Program-made: the position numbers and the translations under genes
The notes under the pieces: generated by a model
The model's input: only the letters and a program-made list of their open reading frames with translations
Told to the model about the DNA's origin: nothing
Database searches by the model: none
Shown here: one piece after another, positions 50,631-63,560 of the stretch
How positions within the stretch are numbered: the stretch's first letter is position 1
How the letters are laid out: each line of letters opens with the position of its first letter
Assembly (NCBI GenBank): GCA_964020975.1
Contig: OZ026619.1
Coordinates: 6,445,522 to 6,509,521, forward strand
Source: Hermodice carunculata
Lineage: Eukaryota > Annelida > Polychaeta > Eunicida > Amphinomidae
Direction of reading: 5' to 3'
Length of the DNA stretch: 64,000 bases

Positions 50631-51520
50631 TTAATATTTATTTTGTACCTCCATGGTTACATGTCAATCAGCCAATCATACGGCAAACCAAACACAGGGT
50701 TCGTGAAAAGTCAAATCAATAAGGGCACAAATATTTAATCAGCGTAAACTACGTCTCTACGGTCCTCTGTCACGATCTCTCAGAGCTTGATAACCACCAC
50801 AGAGTCTGCTTTCTGTTCCGGCCAGGCTGTGTCGATGTTTCCTTCCAAAACCCCATCATAAAAAAAAAAGATATTGTCAGAAAGCAGTTGCTGTCTCTCA
50901 ATATCATGCTTACATAATATATACTGGAACATATGCGGGCTACCGATCGTAAACTATTATCAATTAATCTATTACATATTAATTTGCAAAAGCAGATTTT
51001 TACCTTTAAATAATTCTTATATTTTAAGAACATTGAATCTATTTTTATTACAAATTTTGCCGTTTCAAATATCTCAGGAATTTGGTAATAGTGGGTTCGC
51101 CGTTGCAGCTCCATTAATAGCGTTCTGCGTTACGCAAAACAAAAAGTAATTTTTTCACTTCTGGGATTGAAAGTCCTATAACTGAGCTAATGTAAAATAG
51201 TATATAAGTTTTAAATTATTCATATCGTGTTGGCGAAAAGGCATGTCTAAATTCAGCCATTATAATATTGATTTTCAAACATAGTCAATTTACACATTTT
51301 TGAACACTCTTGCTGGTAATATCCTTAAAAATTTTTAACAAGACCTATGCTATAATTTATTCCTTGTGGGGCCCTAATCTAATATCGCTGATAAACGGTT
51401 AATCTAATGAAGTATAAAATGATCAAATTAGACTGAACACTCCATTTTAATTCTGCACCAGATGCTTCACAGCAACAAAAAGCGGCCCTTCCCAAAGAGA
51501 AGTGGCATCTTCATATCAAC

Positions 51521-51738
51521 TTAACTCATTCCACCCTGATAGAAGACCGAGTCAACAGTGGAGCGCTCTTGGCGCATTGCGCCCAGAGTGCGCCAAGGAA
51601 AGCTGCTGACCATGGGCATATAATTTGGAAGAATCTTCCATGCAAATTTCATCCAAAAATTTGAAAAATAATCGCTAAATTAGTAGACAACATTTAGATA
51701 TTAGCAGGAAAAGGCGTCATTAGGTTGGAATGAGTTAA
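51521..51738 (-). mobile_element. MITE-like element, family A, copy 4 (with hairpin core)
   Basis: This copy is reversed relative to copies 1 and 3. The ends are TTAACTCATTCCACCCTGAT and GGTTGGAATGAGTTAA. The hairpin core at 51551-51610 runs from GTCAACAG through TTGGCGCATTGCGCC to CTGCTGAC. Flanking TTAA on both sides may be a target duplication. Confidence 0.88.
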
Positions 51739-51994
51739 TTAGTGCAAGGAAACACAATGTGAAAGAGCACGATGGTAACTCTACCTGTCTTTGTCTTTGG
51801 AATATAGAGGACAAGACTTGTAATCCGCGCCTTTAGACATGACGAAACCATCATGTATATATTAAAAACATCTGTACTTACAAAATTATCGACATGAATA
51901 TAATAATTTAGTTATTCTATCAATCTTCTGTCCAATATGATTGATTGATATGGGTCAGTGTCCGAATGGGACAGCCATTTATATTTTGCAGGAT

Positions 51995-52240
51995 AAACTC
52001 TTTCAGTACCAAATTTTGGAGTGAGTCAGCAGCTTTTGTCGGCACGAATGTGGCGCTTGCGTCTAACCAATGCGCGCTGAGAAAAGCTGTTGACCAGGGA
52101 TTTTCTTCGGGAACTACAGGCATACAGGTACTTGAATGAAAAGTCTTTTTGCAAGGATCACGAATCCTGGATCCTAATGATAATTCAAATTTGTCTGATT
52201 TTAATGCATCGTATTAGTCGTGATTGGCACCGAGAGAGTT
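51995..52240 (+). mobile_element. MITE-like element, family B, copy 3
   Basis: The ends AACTCTTTCAGTACCAAA and GGCACCGAGAGAGTT are inverted repeats. A diverged hairpin core lies at 52024-52093 (GTCAGCAGCTTTTGTCGGC to AGAAAAGCTGTTGAC). The interior AGGCATACAGGTACTTGAAT matches the other family B copies. It lies only 257 bp from a family A copy. Confidence 0.85.
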
Positions 52241-52246
52241 AAAACC

Positions 52247-52424
<178 letters not shown>

Positions 52425-54880
52425 TCTGGCCCTAAATCTACTTTTTGTCTTTAACTTCTTACAGTACACTGCTCACGTTCTTATTTAAGCAAATGATCTT
52501 ACACTGATTTACTGTTCAATAAAAACTTGAATACTGATCACGTTTGTTTCTTTTTTTTTTTTTTTGTTTTTTTGTCGCCATTATGCAGTTTGAAATGTTT
52601 TTTATTATTATTATCATTGTATTTTATGCTTACCCACGGTTTAATCCTACCCTGTTTCCATATTAGTCATGAACCTTCTAGAACGTTTGGTGTTATTTTA
52701 CGTATTGCGTGTACGCCTTATGCTCATCGGGTTGTGCGGGGGCTGTTTGCTACTTTGAATCTGCGGGAATATAGTCTACTATTATAGTGAGAAAGTGATG
52801 CAGAGTGTGCTTCCATGTGAGAGCATGTGTCATGAACACAAGCTGCGCCACAATGAGCACAGTTTACACGGGCAAAACACCTCACCGTGGGCTTTATATT
52901 GGGGTAACGTTGTGCAACAATGTCAATGCACGACATGTGCGGACTTACCGTATACACCATGCAGAAAACGGTGCAGCAAACTCGAAAGGCTCTTCTTACA
53001 AGTACGGATTTGATGCATATTCAATACAAATTTACAAGCATTATGGCTGTTTACTTAACAAGTATTGTATATTGATTTTCACAGGTGTCATTTTGCAACG
53101 GCTATTTCTTATATACACATGTACGTCCTTAAGCATCAACTGCGAAAGGGAAGCGAAAGTGAAAGAGAGGAAAAGAAAATGGCAAAAAATGGGACGGCAC
53201 AAGACAGGACAGGATAATAAAATAGAATATCATAAAAGGAACAAACAGTCAAACAAGTAAACAAAAGCTTCAATTCCGTAGCTAGGAATGGCCCATGACA
53301 GCTTGAAATCCAAAACGTACAATGTCAGGTGTGCCTAAGAATTATCATTTAGTGCTGAGATATTTTACAATGTCTTTACATATGACAGTACTATAATATT
53401 CATTATCTCTCTGTGATACAACCATTCAGTTTTGCTTGACGGCATTTAATGTTGCAGATTATGAAATAGATATAAGTTAGTTCTCAAAGTGGGTACTTGA
53501 TTTGGTGTGGGACGCGCCGTACTTTTTAAAAGATTAATATGTACAAAAAAAACCACGGTACCCGATTGCTTTGTAGTTAAGGGGTATGTATTGACCATAT
53601 GTGATGGAAGGTGCAGAAAGCAGTTCACAAACTGTGTCTTGGCTGTGGATCTTGAAAGACTCACTAAAATGGGCAACTGTGCTCTCTATGGAATGTCCGA
53701 GTAGCCATAGTTGTCAATGTATTTTTATTTAGTTCTCGCATTATGTCACTTTAGTCAATTTACCATATAGAAAATAGTACTGTGTCCATCCGCTCCCTAT
53801 AAGCATGTTTTGATGACATACATTGCTCATCCGAGATCCTATTTTCTGCAGCATTCCGTAAGCCTCAAATATGGATGAAATCAGTCTCAGGATGCTATTA
53901 CTAATCTTCATGCAATTAATATATTGAGTTAAGTCAGAAAAAACAAAACAATATTTGAAAAGTGTAACTAACACATGTAGCATATAGTTAAAAATATCAT
54001 GCAGAATGAAAAGGGATTGGTTGTGGATAACAATTTTCTTATCAGTGCATTATTTTAAATTTTAAAAAATGATGAAAAAAATAGGTTCTTAATTCAGTAT
54101 TAACCCCTAAGTGGCTGGGACCAGGAATGAGTCAATCCCTACGCCTCAACAACCTGGCACAATCTTCACAATTGAATCGAACAGGCCGGAAAATGCCTTT
54201 TGACAATGGAAGCCATCTAAGTGTTTTAAAACATCATTGTGCACTCTGAGTGAAAATCATTTTGTAAAATTACTACAAATAAAGGAAAGATGACTCAGGC
54301 GACACATGATATTGTCTGCTGGTCCTGGTAGCAAAGTGTTCAGCAAACGCTGTGCCACCAGTAGCGGGTGGCAGCTGAATGTGATGATACAGTCATCCTA
54401 ATGGTCTTTGTGGGCTGACAGCTATCTGCTATAATTAGGACGTAGGAGATGTATTTCCATTCAAATCTGGTTAATTGCTTTCAAAAGGTCTTTCAGTGCC
54501 AGGAATAGAACAACAGATGGTGTGTCATTGATGCAGACCTTTAAGTTTGTAAACAGGTAAGATTACTCTGTAGCACTTTATTCTCTGCAACAGAAGCTTT
54601 TATATGACAAATATGGGCATTACGTAAGTCATTTAACTTTGATGGATTGTTATTTCTTATCAGGACTGGGCAACATCATTGGTCACGGGTAGCTCCAACA
54701 AACGTCACTTCATATTCAGATCAGGCAGGCCGGGGTAGCGGATCCTGTCCTCGTGAGACCTGCATTCAAATATAATTCATGTCTCCCCGAAGGATGAGAT
54801 GAACTACAGTCACAAAGCTATTGTTAACTATGCCCTCATGGTACATAAACACTCTATGTAGCGCTATTTAGGTACACTTA
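52425..54880. other. No gene recognised; cysteine-containing frames noted
   Basis: Frames at 52724-53260 (both strands) and 53507-53704 (plus) contain cysteine clusters such as CQCTTCADLPYTPCRKRC and ICDGRCRKQFTNC. No splice borders or family patterns support them. The rest is unassigned. Confidence 0.4.
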
Positions 54881-54883
54881 TAT

Positions 54884-54948
<65 letters not shown>

Positions 54949-54962
54949 CGAGACAGACAGAC

Positions 54963-55061
<99 letters not shown>

Positions 55062-55071
55062 AGAGAGAGAG
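54881..55071. repeat. (GA)n microsatellite with GACA block
   Basis: GA repeats with a central GACAGACAGACA block. Arginine/glutamate and serine/leucine frames are artefacts. Confidence 0.98.
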
Positions 55072-55495
55072 CTTTTCGAACCGCTTTTGTAGAGAAAATG
55101 TCAATGCTGTACAGGATACAACGTGAAGTGCAATTACTATGATGGTCATGTGAACAATTCAGTTGCTTTAACTCTGCTGAATACCGTTGCTGAATACCTA
55201 GCCCCTGAATGTCAACCGGAAGCTTTGTCGAAAAAATAGGAACTTACAAAGTCCACATTGAGAATTCTACCTAACGATACAACTCTGTGTACACTACTAC
55301 CTCGTTAGAGTCTTGCTTATATTTCTATTGAGCATTATGTGTACATGGGTAGTCCGTGCAAAGAGCACTCTTGCAAAGCCCTTTGACATTAAAAATGCGC
55401 TACCTCCAGTCTTCATCAAGCGGATCAACCTTTTGCACACTCTCTGTTTCCAACGCGTGTCATTATTTTGGCTCTATTCTTATATTGCATGCAAG

Positions 55496-55530
<35 letters not shown>

Positions 55531-58028
55531 TGAAAATTTAGTCAGAAAGGGACTTAGAAAATTTGGTACTCTTGCTGCCTCTCTATCCATATCGGCCGGT
55601 CGCAGAGGCACACGGGCCAAAGGCCAATGCTAAGGGAAAAACAACAAGAGGCTGTGTATGTTACTATCACTGCACAATGAGGGTGTGCAATTCAGAGATC
55701 TGACTGGTGGTACAGATTCCCATCACAATGCACAAGCATACCAGTCAATAGCCATGGCATGACCAATTTCTAAGGTAAAATGCCAAAGAAAAAAGTAATC
55801 GACGGTGCATTCCCATTGTCATATTTGTTTTTCATTTGTCTCCTTTCATAAATAAGTTGATAATTAATCTGACTTTATTTTTATTTGGACGTCCAGGTTT
55901 GTGGCCAATATTTCAACAAAAGCGCACTCACATATTTTTTATTATTCACGGCACCTGAAAACATAGCTCTTCATTTTAAAATAGGGAGTCTCATATTTCA
56001 AACTGGCGGAATCCTCCCCCTCCCAAAAGAATTACCGGTGAATATGTCAACCATCCGAGAAGGGACAAAAGTTTACATGGCTGGGGAGTGCGGTACTATT
56101 TCTGTCTCAATAGCGATCATTGTTGAGCAACGACCCCAGTGAGACAGAGAGAAATGACCCCCTCTCAGTCATATACGATTTTCTATGTTTTCTGTATCCT
56201 TGGCATTTTTATGCCAGCTGGGTTACTGTCTCCTATACACTGATATAAAAGCTTCCCACATTGACGCTTATGATGATAGGCCTAAATGTCTTACATTATA
56301 TAAATGGTTTGTAACAGAACCATAATGTAAAGGAAACTACCATATTATTCACATAGGTTTTCTGGTGCAGGATGTCCATTGTTGCAGTACTTGTTAGGAT
56401 TTCCCTTGGTTTGTATAGGTAGTCAAGCTTCAACTGTTTATCTTACAATTACTACAACTGATCATAATGCCCCAGTTTGTTTCTTCAGTAACTTCAGTTA
56501 TACATTGGCAGGTGGTTTATCTAGGAAAGGCTATCCAGCTAGAAAGGGTACATACTGGTTAAGGGGTAAGTCTACGTGTTCTTATGTGAACCTGTTCTAT
56601 ACAAATTTAGCATTTATGTTTTGTTTGAAAGGGATTCTTCTCTCATGATGAAGCTCTGCATTTATAAGCAAAACTTCACGTATTTAGCTAATTCATCATT
56701 TGCCACGTTCATATTTATTCATTATTATGCGGGTTGTTTTTGCTGAATATTTAGCTTAGACAAGGAGCCGCTACTCAGACATGTACGGTTATAGGCTCCG
56801 AAACATGTTCTGAGTATTACCCGCTGAAGACCTTGTAATTCATTTGACCTAATACAGCTTCTGTCAAAGTGTCAGAGAGGAACGTGTGCAATACGGACAA
56901 TAATACTTCCATATGTATATAGGTTAGACAGTTAAAGGTTAGCTAAAACAGAGTAAAGAGTTCGGACTGCGGATAGGGTAATGACTACTGGGAAGTGGTC
57001 CTGGACAAAAAGACACATATACAACAGGAAAATTATCTTACTTTTTATAATTTAACGGGTGGTGTTGACAGACTGAGTTACCTTGACCCATTTAACAAAA
57101 AACTGGCATAACAATACACATATTGAGCAAATCCTGACATTCATGGAGATAGGTTCTCTGCCATTGTGAGATTCAACCAGATAAGATCAAAAGATGAGTA
57201 TTTTCCCAGAAAAGCTAATAATGTAATGGCGTGCTATGTTTGATTACAAGAGGTTCACTGGAAAGTGAAGTACACAAAACAGAGGGCATGTCCACAGAGC
57301 CCAAACCTGAATACTTAACCCCAATTTCGTTTACCATGGCAACAAGCACATTTCGTTCTTAGAAGAGTTTGCTGTCAGAAAGGCTATTTGAGAAAATAAT
57401 AAGCTGCAAACAGTTATAAATATGTGTCAAGGAAGTACCATCAACATATTTTATACCGTTCACTGAACTTTAGTTGAAAAAATTTATAATTATTTTCGTA
57501 ATTTAGGGAATTTTCATACAAAAAAAAGTTTGCATGTTAACCCTTTGTCATTTTAAAGTTTTTTTAGTTCATGCAAGTGCAAAAACAAAGGAATCAATAT
57601 TCATTGTTGATATTCAATGGCCATTTGGTATATCCTACTTACAGTTTTGTTTGGTACTGTAAAGAAACGTAAATATAGCTTCAATATTGAGTATTTACAT
57701 AAAAACAAAAACAAAAAATAACAAAAAAACAAAAAACAAAAAAACAAAACAAAAAAAAAAAACCAAAAACAAAAAAACAAAAAAAAAACAAAAAAACAAA
57801 AAAACAAAAAACAAACAAAATCACCGGACAAGTGCCGCACACCTATTGAAAAAAGCCTAGACTTGCAAATGTGAATGTAAACTGAAAATGCTGGACCAAA
57901 TGTAGGCATATGTGTAGTTTTAAACGAAACAGAGGTGAAAAGATTACACTATACACCAGTAGATTTCAAATACCCAAAGGTATGAGCAACCGGTAGGATC
58001 CTTCGAACACTCATTGTTGTCAAGGTAT

Positions 58029-58029
<1 letters not shown>
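55072..58029. other. Mostly unassigned; one exon-like segment inside
   Basis: It contains a short (TA)n at 55498-55527, an open frame at 55885-56142 without motifs, the exon-like 56371-56565 listed separately, and an A-rich CAAAAA tract at 57705-57825. No gene model can be built. Confidence 0.45.
56371..56565 (+). CDS. Candidate exon, unidentified protein
   Basis: The acceptor TTTTCTGGTGCAG precedes 56371 and the consensus donor GTAAGT follows 56565. The single open frame of 64 codons starts with two bases and ends with one, so it is a symmetric phase 1-1 cassette of 195 bp. It encodes CPLLQYLLGFPLVC, then TVYLTITTTDHNAPVC and KGYPARKGTYWLRG. I do not recognise the family, and no neighbouring exon was found. 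Confidence 0.35.
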
Positions 58030-58063
<34 letters not shown>

Positions 58064-58205
58064 ACTCTCTCTCTCTCCTCTCTCTTCTCTCTCTCTCCTC
58101 TCTCTCTCATCTCTTCTCTCTCTTCTCTCTCCTCTCTCTTCTCTTCTCTCTCTTCTCTCTCTCTCTCTCTTCTCTCCTCTCTCACTCTCTCTCTCTCTCT
58201 CTCTT
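58030..58205. repeat. (CT)n-type microsatellite
   Basis: CT repeats with frequent single-base interruptions (CTCCT, CTTCT, CTCAC). Confidence 0.97.
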
Positions 58206-58614
58206 TTTGTTATAGCCACATTCTTAATATGAAAAAAAAATGTTTAACAGTGTTTTTCCTTTCTTTACAAGAAAAATCTTTGTATTATGACTTATTTCTT
58301 GTTATAACAAAGAAAATATCTTATTACCACTTTGTTTCTTATTATAAGAAAAAAAATCTGGTTACACAAAAAAAGAAGAAAAGTTGAAATAACAAGACTT
58401 TTTTCTTGTTACAACATGACAAAAGTTGCAATAACGACAGTCTTTTTGTTTTAGCAAGAAACAATGAAATAACAAGATCTTTTTCTTGAAATAACAAAGA
58501 AAAAGAGTTAATAACCCGATTTTTTCTTATCTAATAACAAGAAAAAAGTCGTAATAGCAAGATTTGTTTCTCGTTATAACAAGAAAAAAATGTGGTCATA
58601 GCCAGAAAAAAAGA
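58200..58614. mobile_element. Foldback-like repeat built from ATAACAAG palindromes
   Basis: The left edge CTTTTTGTTATAGCCACATT pairs with the right edge AATGTGGTCATAGCCAGAAA. Between them, short inverted motifs of the TTTCTTGTTATAACAAGAAA type recur about every 40-60 bp on both strands (near 58295, 58335, 58410, 58480, 58545 and 58585). The whole block can fold on itself. It is non-coding. Confidence 0.6.
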
Positions 58615-58859
58615 GCTCAAGCTGACACCGATGAGCTTCCGCAGGATCCATGATCATGCGATGCAACCGCTGGAAGGCCGGGCATCCAGACACCACAGTC
58701 CAGGGAACCAAACTCGCCTCCTGAGTGCAAAATACTCATATTGAGGAAGCTAATACATCCATGACTTGAAACAGGTGTCAACTTGTAAAGGTCAAAACTG
58801 GTTTAAATCGATCCTGTCGACGTCGTAAATGAATCTCCATTACTACAGACACATATAAC

Positions 58860-59350
58860 CTCACCAATCATTATGTAATTTTGTAAATTTGTTTGGAACC
58901 AGAGAAGAACAGTAATGCCCCCAAGTGATAAACTATAGTTCAAGCTCTATTTCAACCAAGTTTGAAAAAAATCCATTGTGCAGTCTGGAAAAAAATAAAA
59001 TTATAAAGACACGTGAAATTTCATTAGCAAAATAATAAATTAAAATAAAATTAACAAATAAAATAAAAAAATGACGTATTTTTATGTTATTTTATTTATT
59101 TATTTTTTTCCATTTTGCTCTGAGTAATGTCAATCTGATTGATCACACAGTTTCAGAGATGAATTTTAAGACCTTTCAATAAGAAAGTGGAAACAATATC
59201 GTATGATAATTTTCATGACCTTAATCAAGATCTATCCAAGTTATATCTCTATGAAATTTGAAGGAAGTTAGCTCGGCAATTTTTCAGAAAAATGGAAATT
59301 GTTGCAGAAGTGACCACAGGCCGATGGATATCGGATGGATCAGCTTATGA
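58860..59350. repeat. Possible interspersed repeat with two similar arms
   Basis: Segments near 58935 (TTCAACCAAGTTTGAAAAAA) and 59230 (ATCCAAGTTATATCTCTATG, then AATTTGAAGG) resemble the two-arm, non-coding invertebrate repeat style also seen at 18.4-20.5 kb. No second copy in the window, so support is weak. Confidence 0.3.
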
Positions 59351-60892
59351 TTTACATATTTTTACCAGAAGTTAAATTTTAACTTTTAAAAGGTAGCAAA
59401 TCACAAGAGACAACAAACTACACATACTAAATTACTTGACTTGCTGGTGAAGACTGAATGATGAAGAATATCGGTCGTCCTTTTTTTTCAAACTATGCAT
59501 CAAGAGTAACTTGAGTCGCTGTTTAAATCCTTTTAAAATGACGGTGAATCTTCCCATTGAGAATGTGACAAATAATGTTGGTCGGTGCACATGAAAAAAA
59601 AAACCCCAATCATCATAAAACGTCCACTTTATTAAGTTCTCGGACGGGGTACCAGACTAGAATAAGGGAATTCTGGTGCTAGCATTTGAAAAAGTGCCCT
59701 TTGCGTACTAGTGAGGCTTAGTATTTACTTAATCCGAAAGAGTGAATTCAAACTTTATGGAAAATGTTGCAAAGGGATAGCGGTTGAGAGAAGGGCATCA
59801 CATTTTACATGTTATATTGAAAAAAGATCACTTATACATCGTAGTCTTTTGTTTGAGATATGGTAGTTACTTATCAAGATTTTAGAAGACTTTTAGACAT
59901 ATAGATTTTGATGCTTCATATTTTATACATATATGATAATTTTAATGTAATTGATAATTATCATCAAAGCAACAGAGTTAAAATATACTTTCTGTTGCAG
60001 TACGTTTTTGCAAAAAAGTGATTTTTTTGCTTTGCATCCATTAACTTTGCAGTGTTTAAATAGCATGCGCAATTGAAAGTGTTTTGCTATCAATATGATT
60101 ATCAGCAATCTGGAGTTATATTTTGTGGTGGTAACCTACAAATACTGTCTGTGAGCTAATCCATTCGTATTATGAAAATTCAATTTACCATTAGGGCAGA
60201 AATATGTTCTTACAAAACATTTACAATCTGGTAGTATTTTGAGTGCAGTGTGAATGGATGTTCTTTACAGCAATGTTTTGTGTTGATAATTTGCTAATAT
60301 TGTCTGACAAATTGATATACCATCATAATGACACAATAACACACTGGTAGAAACAAAAGCAGCTTCCTGTCAAACCATAAGTAATCTGATGGCAAGAAAA
60401 GTGTTGGAACAATACCGTACGGTTGATCTATTGGCAAATCTGCACCACATGTATCGAAATATTTCTTATCAATATTTTGTGGCGATAGCGACCAAACGTA
60501 AAAACTCATTAGTGACAGACACTTGTAATATGCAAATTTGCGGACAATTACAGAGGTTCAATTGTTTATTTCCAATAGCAATAACCAAAATGGGCTGATC
60601 CCGTTAGTTTAGATGAACTATGCTTAAGAAGGAAAAAAGATACAAAAACAGTTGATATATGGGATTGATGGGTTTACGCCCACTCACTTTTACAACACAT
60701 ACATACTATTTTGAGAAAGACCTACCTGCAAACTAGTTCTCAGGTTTATCAGACACAACGCACTTATCCATTTGTATTTAAGAATATGAGTAATTCGGAA
60801 GACTTTGTCAGTCCTCAACAAAATTGTATTAATATTATATATACGCAGACCTGATAGAAAGGTTCTGTGCTCTGAAGGGAAAGCTGCAGCAT

Positions 60893-61410
60893 GCTGAACA
60901 TTAAGCGATTTTGCGTGTCCGCTAAACTTGTTGAACATCGAACGAGTCTGCCTGCCAGCTAAACCTGCTGACCACTGAGCGAGTCTGCCTGCCCGCTAAA
61001 CCTGTTGAACATCGAACGAGTCTGCCAGTCCGCAAAACCTGTTGAACGTTAAGCGAGTCTGCGTGTCTGTTAAACCTGTTAAACATCGAACGAGTCTGCC
61101 AGTCGGCAAAAACCTGTTGAACATTAAGCGAGTCTGTGTGTCCGCTAAACCTGTTGATTATTAAACGAGTCTGCGTATCTGTTAAACCTGACGAACGTCG
61201 AAAGAGTCTGCCTGCCCGCAAAACCTGTTGAACGTTAAGCGAGTCTGCATGTCTGTTAAACCAGTTCAACGTCAAACGAGTCTGCCTGTCGGCAAAAACG
61301 TGTTGAACATTAAGCGAGTCGCGTATCCGTTAAGATGTTTAACATTGAACGAGTCTGCCTGCCCAATAAACCTGTATAAAATTGAACGAGTCTGCCTGTC
61401 CAATACACCT
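60893..61410. repeat. 37-bp tandem repeat array, about 14 units
   Basis: Units with cores AACATCGAACGAGTCTGCCT or AACGTTAAGCGAGTCTGCGT and GCTAAACCTGTTG follow each other every 37 bp (for example starts at 60930, 60967 and 61004). Units vary at several positions and a few differ by a base in length. On the minus strand the repeat is free of stops over 60922-61275, giving a 37-residue super-repeat, because 37 is not a multiple of three. Confidence 0.93.
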
Positions 61411-61942
61411 GTTTTGGTATAGGAAAACATTGAAAAGGACGAAAACGTTATTGTAAGGGTGGAAATGTTTGTTTTTCCCCTACCCCCCCCATTAAAAAAA
61501 AAAAACCCACCGAACACACTGCTTATTGATTCCATTTCCATCCCTGGACCTGCCCTAAAATTATTAAGATGGATAAATGGATGAATGAATAAATGCAAAA
61601 ATAAACATACAGATATATGAATATATAAAAAACGAAACAAACAAGAAAAAATATATATATATAAAAACCCGACTCAAATACTGGAAATAGAAGCGTATGT
61701 AAGGACATATACAACTAACAAAATCGGATTTTTTAAGCTCAATCCTCGAAAAACATCCTTCAAAAACATCATGGATTGAGAAAAGAATCGAGAAAATCAC
61801 ACACGCACACAAACATGCATACATACATACATGTTGTGTGTATTTGAGAGTGTGTGTGCAGTGTCATATTAAATGGTTCATGTTACTTAAATCATCAAGC
61901 AGTTTCTAATCATTTTGTATATTTGGATATTCGTGTTTACCT

Positions 61943-61947
<5 letters not shown>

Positions 61948-62001
<54 letters not shown>
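61948..62001. repeat. (CT)n microsatellite
   Basis: About 26 uninterrupted CT units. Confidence 0.98.
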
Positions 62002-62003
<2 letters not shown>

Positions 62004-63252
62004 ATCTCTTTTTCTCTTCAACAATTATCTGTCGAATTTGGTCATGTTTCACAAGCTTTTCAATATAAGATAAATCAGTTGTTTTCATATGGAGACGACC
62101 TTACTGTTTTCTGGTTATTTGGCGAACACACTACAAACAGTATAGTAAAGTGTGTAGTGGAATAGCTCTACAGCCGACACAGATTTTTGAAATATATCCC
62201 ACTAGGCTGTAAGTAAGCCTCCAATGGCACAAACAGGAAGCTGTAAAAACGCGGATGCGAAAAGAATGTATATTTGCAAGGAATTGAGGTCAGTTTGTTA
62301 ACTTATTTTTACACATTTTCTTGCTAATTTTTATGCATTTGTTTCCATGCCATTTGCTGACACATTTTGTTTATCTGTTCTTGAGAGGACGAGAGAATCG
62401 AAAGTCCGGTCAGCAATGTGGCACCCATAGATGAGTAGTGAAGACCCAAAGCAACTGTATAGTATGCTCACACAAACTGGCAGGGGAAACGCAATGTGCA
62501 GATCAACAAGGCTAGGTCAAACCGTTAAGAACGCACACACTGTCAGATGGGGCCTGGGACTTTAATGTTGGTTTCCATCAGACAAACGCAGTTAGTTTGC
62601 TCATAAACCGCAGTATTATATGATATACGTCCGGCAGTAGTGTTGCCCGCAGTTCGCTGGTCTGTCATAGCAGCAGGTAAAGGCATATCCATGAGAATAT
62701 CAACGAAATATGTAAAATAAGAAGCAAGAACTTACTTTCATAGAGTCTCTGAAAGCCCTAAGTCTCGTAGCCTTTCATATTGAAACATGACACGCCATTC
62801 CCTGTCTTCTGCTTTACACGTATATTAGAACAGAAGTACAAACAAGTGATTGCAGAACTTCAACAGGGTGCGCTATTCGTCAGAACTAATGCATTTGAAG
62901 GTATCGGTACCCATTAACATCTTATAGTTTTTTCGTATTAAAATTTTAAAATATGCAGTTGAGGTGATATTATATGTTCACACCTATTGCAGGGCCCATA
63001 GCTTTGTAATTCATTTTGGCACATGTTCCGTTTTACATTAATACGTTGTTGGGGTATGAACCAAAGATTTTGTTTCTCCATTAAACAGCGGGAGAAAGTT
63101 TTTTGTGCCCGTTTCAACAGTATGTTTCCGTGCACAAATCTTCAGGAATTTTATTGGAACTTGATGAAGCTTATCAGGGTTAAATACCCTTGCACGTCTA
63201 GGTTCAGATTGGGTTTGGATGGCCCTGATCTTACTCTAAAGCTCTCGGCCTG
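62002..63252. other. No gene recognised
   Basis: AT-rich sequence without motif-bearing frames or repeats matched elsewhere in the window. Confidence 0.5.
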
Positions 63253-63560
63253 CATGTATGTATGTATGTATGTATGTATGTATGTATGTATGTATGTATG
63301 TATGTATGTACGTACGTACGTATGTATGTATGTATGTATGTATGTATGTATGTATGTATGTACGTACGTACGTACGTATGTATGTATGTATGTATGTATG
63401 TATGTGTGTATATATGTATGTGTGTATGTATATATGTATGTATGTATGTAAGTATGTATGCATGTGTGTAATTATGTATGTATGTATATATGTAAGTATG
63501 TATGTAAATATGTATGCATCCATGTATGTGTGCGTGTATATATGTATGTATGTATGTATA
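63253..63560. repeat. (TATG)n microsatellite with (TACG)n blocks
   Basis: About 75 tetramers. Two blocks of TACG (near 63308 and 63360) appear in similar surroundings, suggesting internal duplication of a larger piece. The right part is more degenerate. The tyrosine/valine/cysteine/methionine frames are artefacts. Confidence 0.97.

Noticed and set aside
52805-53260. 151-codon plus-strand frame with overlapping cysteine-containing frames
   Set aside because: Three frames are open together, there are no splice borders, and no cysteine spacing matches a known module.
55446-55465. Match of about 20 bp to the 47.2-kb element arm (TTTCCAACGCGTGTCATTA)
   Set aside because: The match stops abruptly, with no inverted end or target duplication nearby. 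It may be a tiny relic or chance, and is too short to call an element.
60893-61410. CRISPR-like array of 37-bp repeats
   Set aside because: The 37-bp units are contiguous with no unique spacers, and the context is eukaryotic. It is a tandem repeat.
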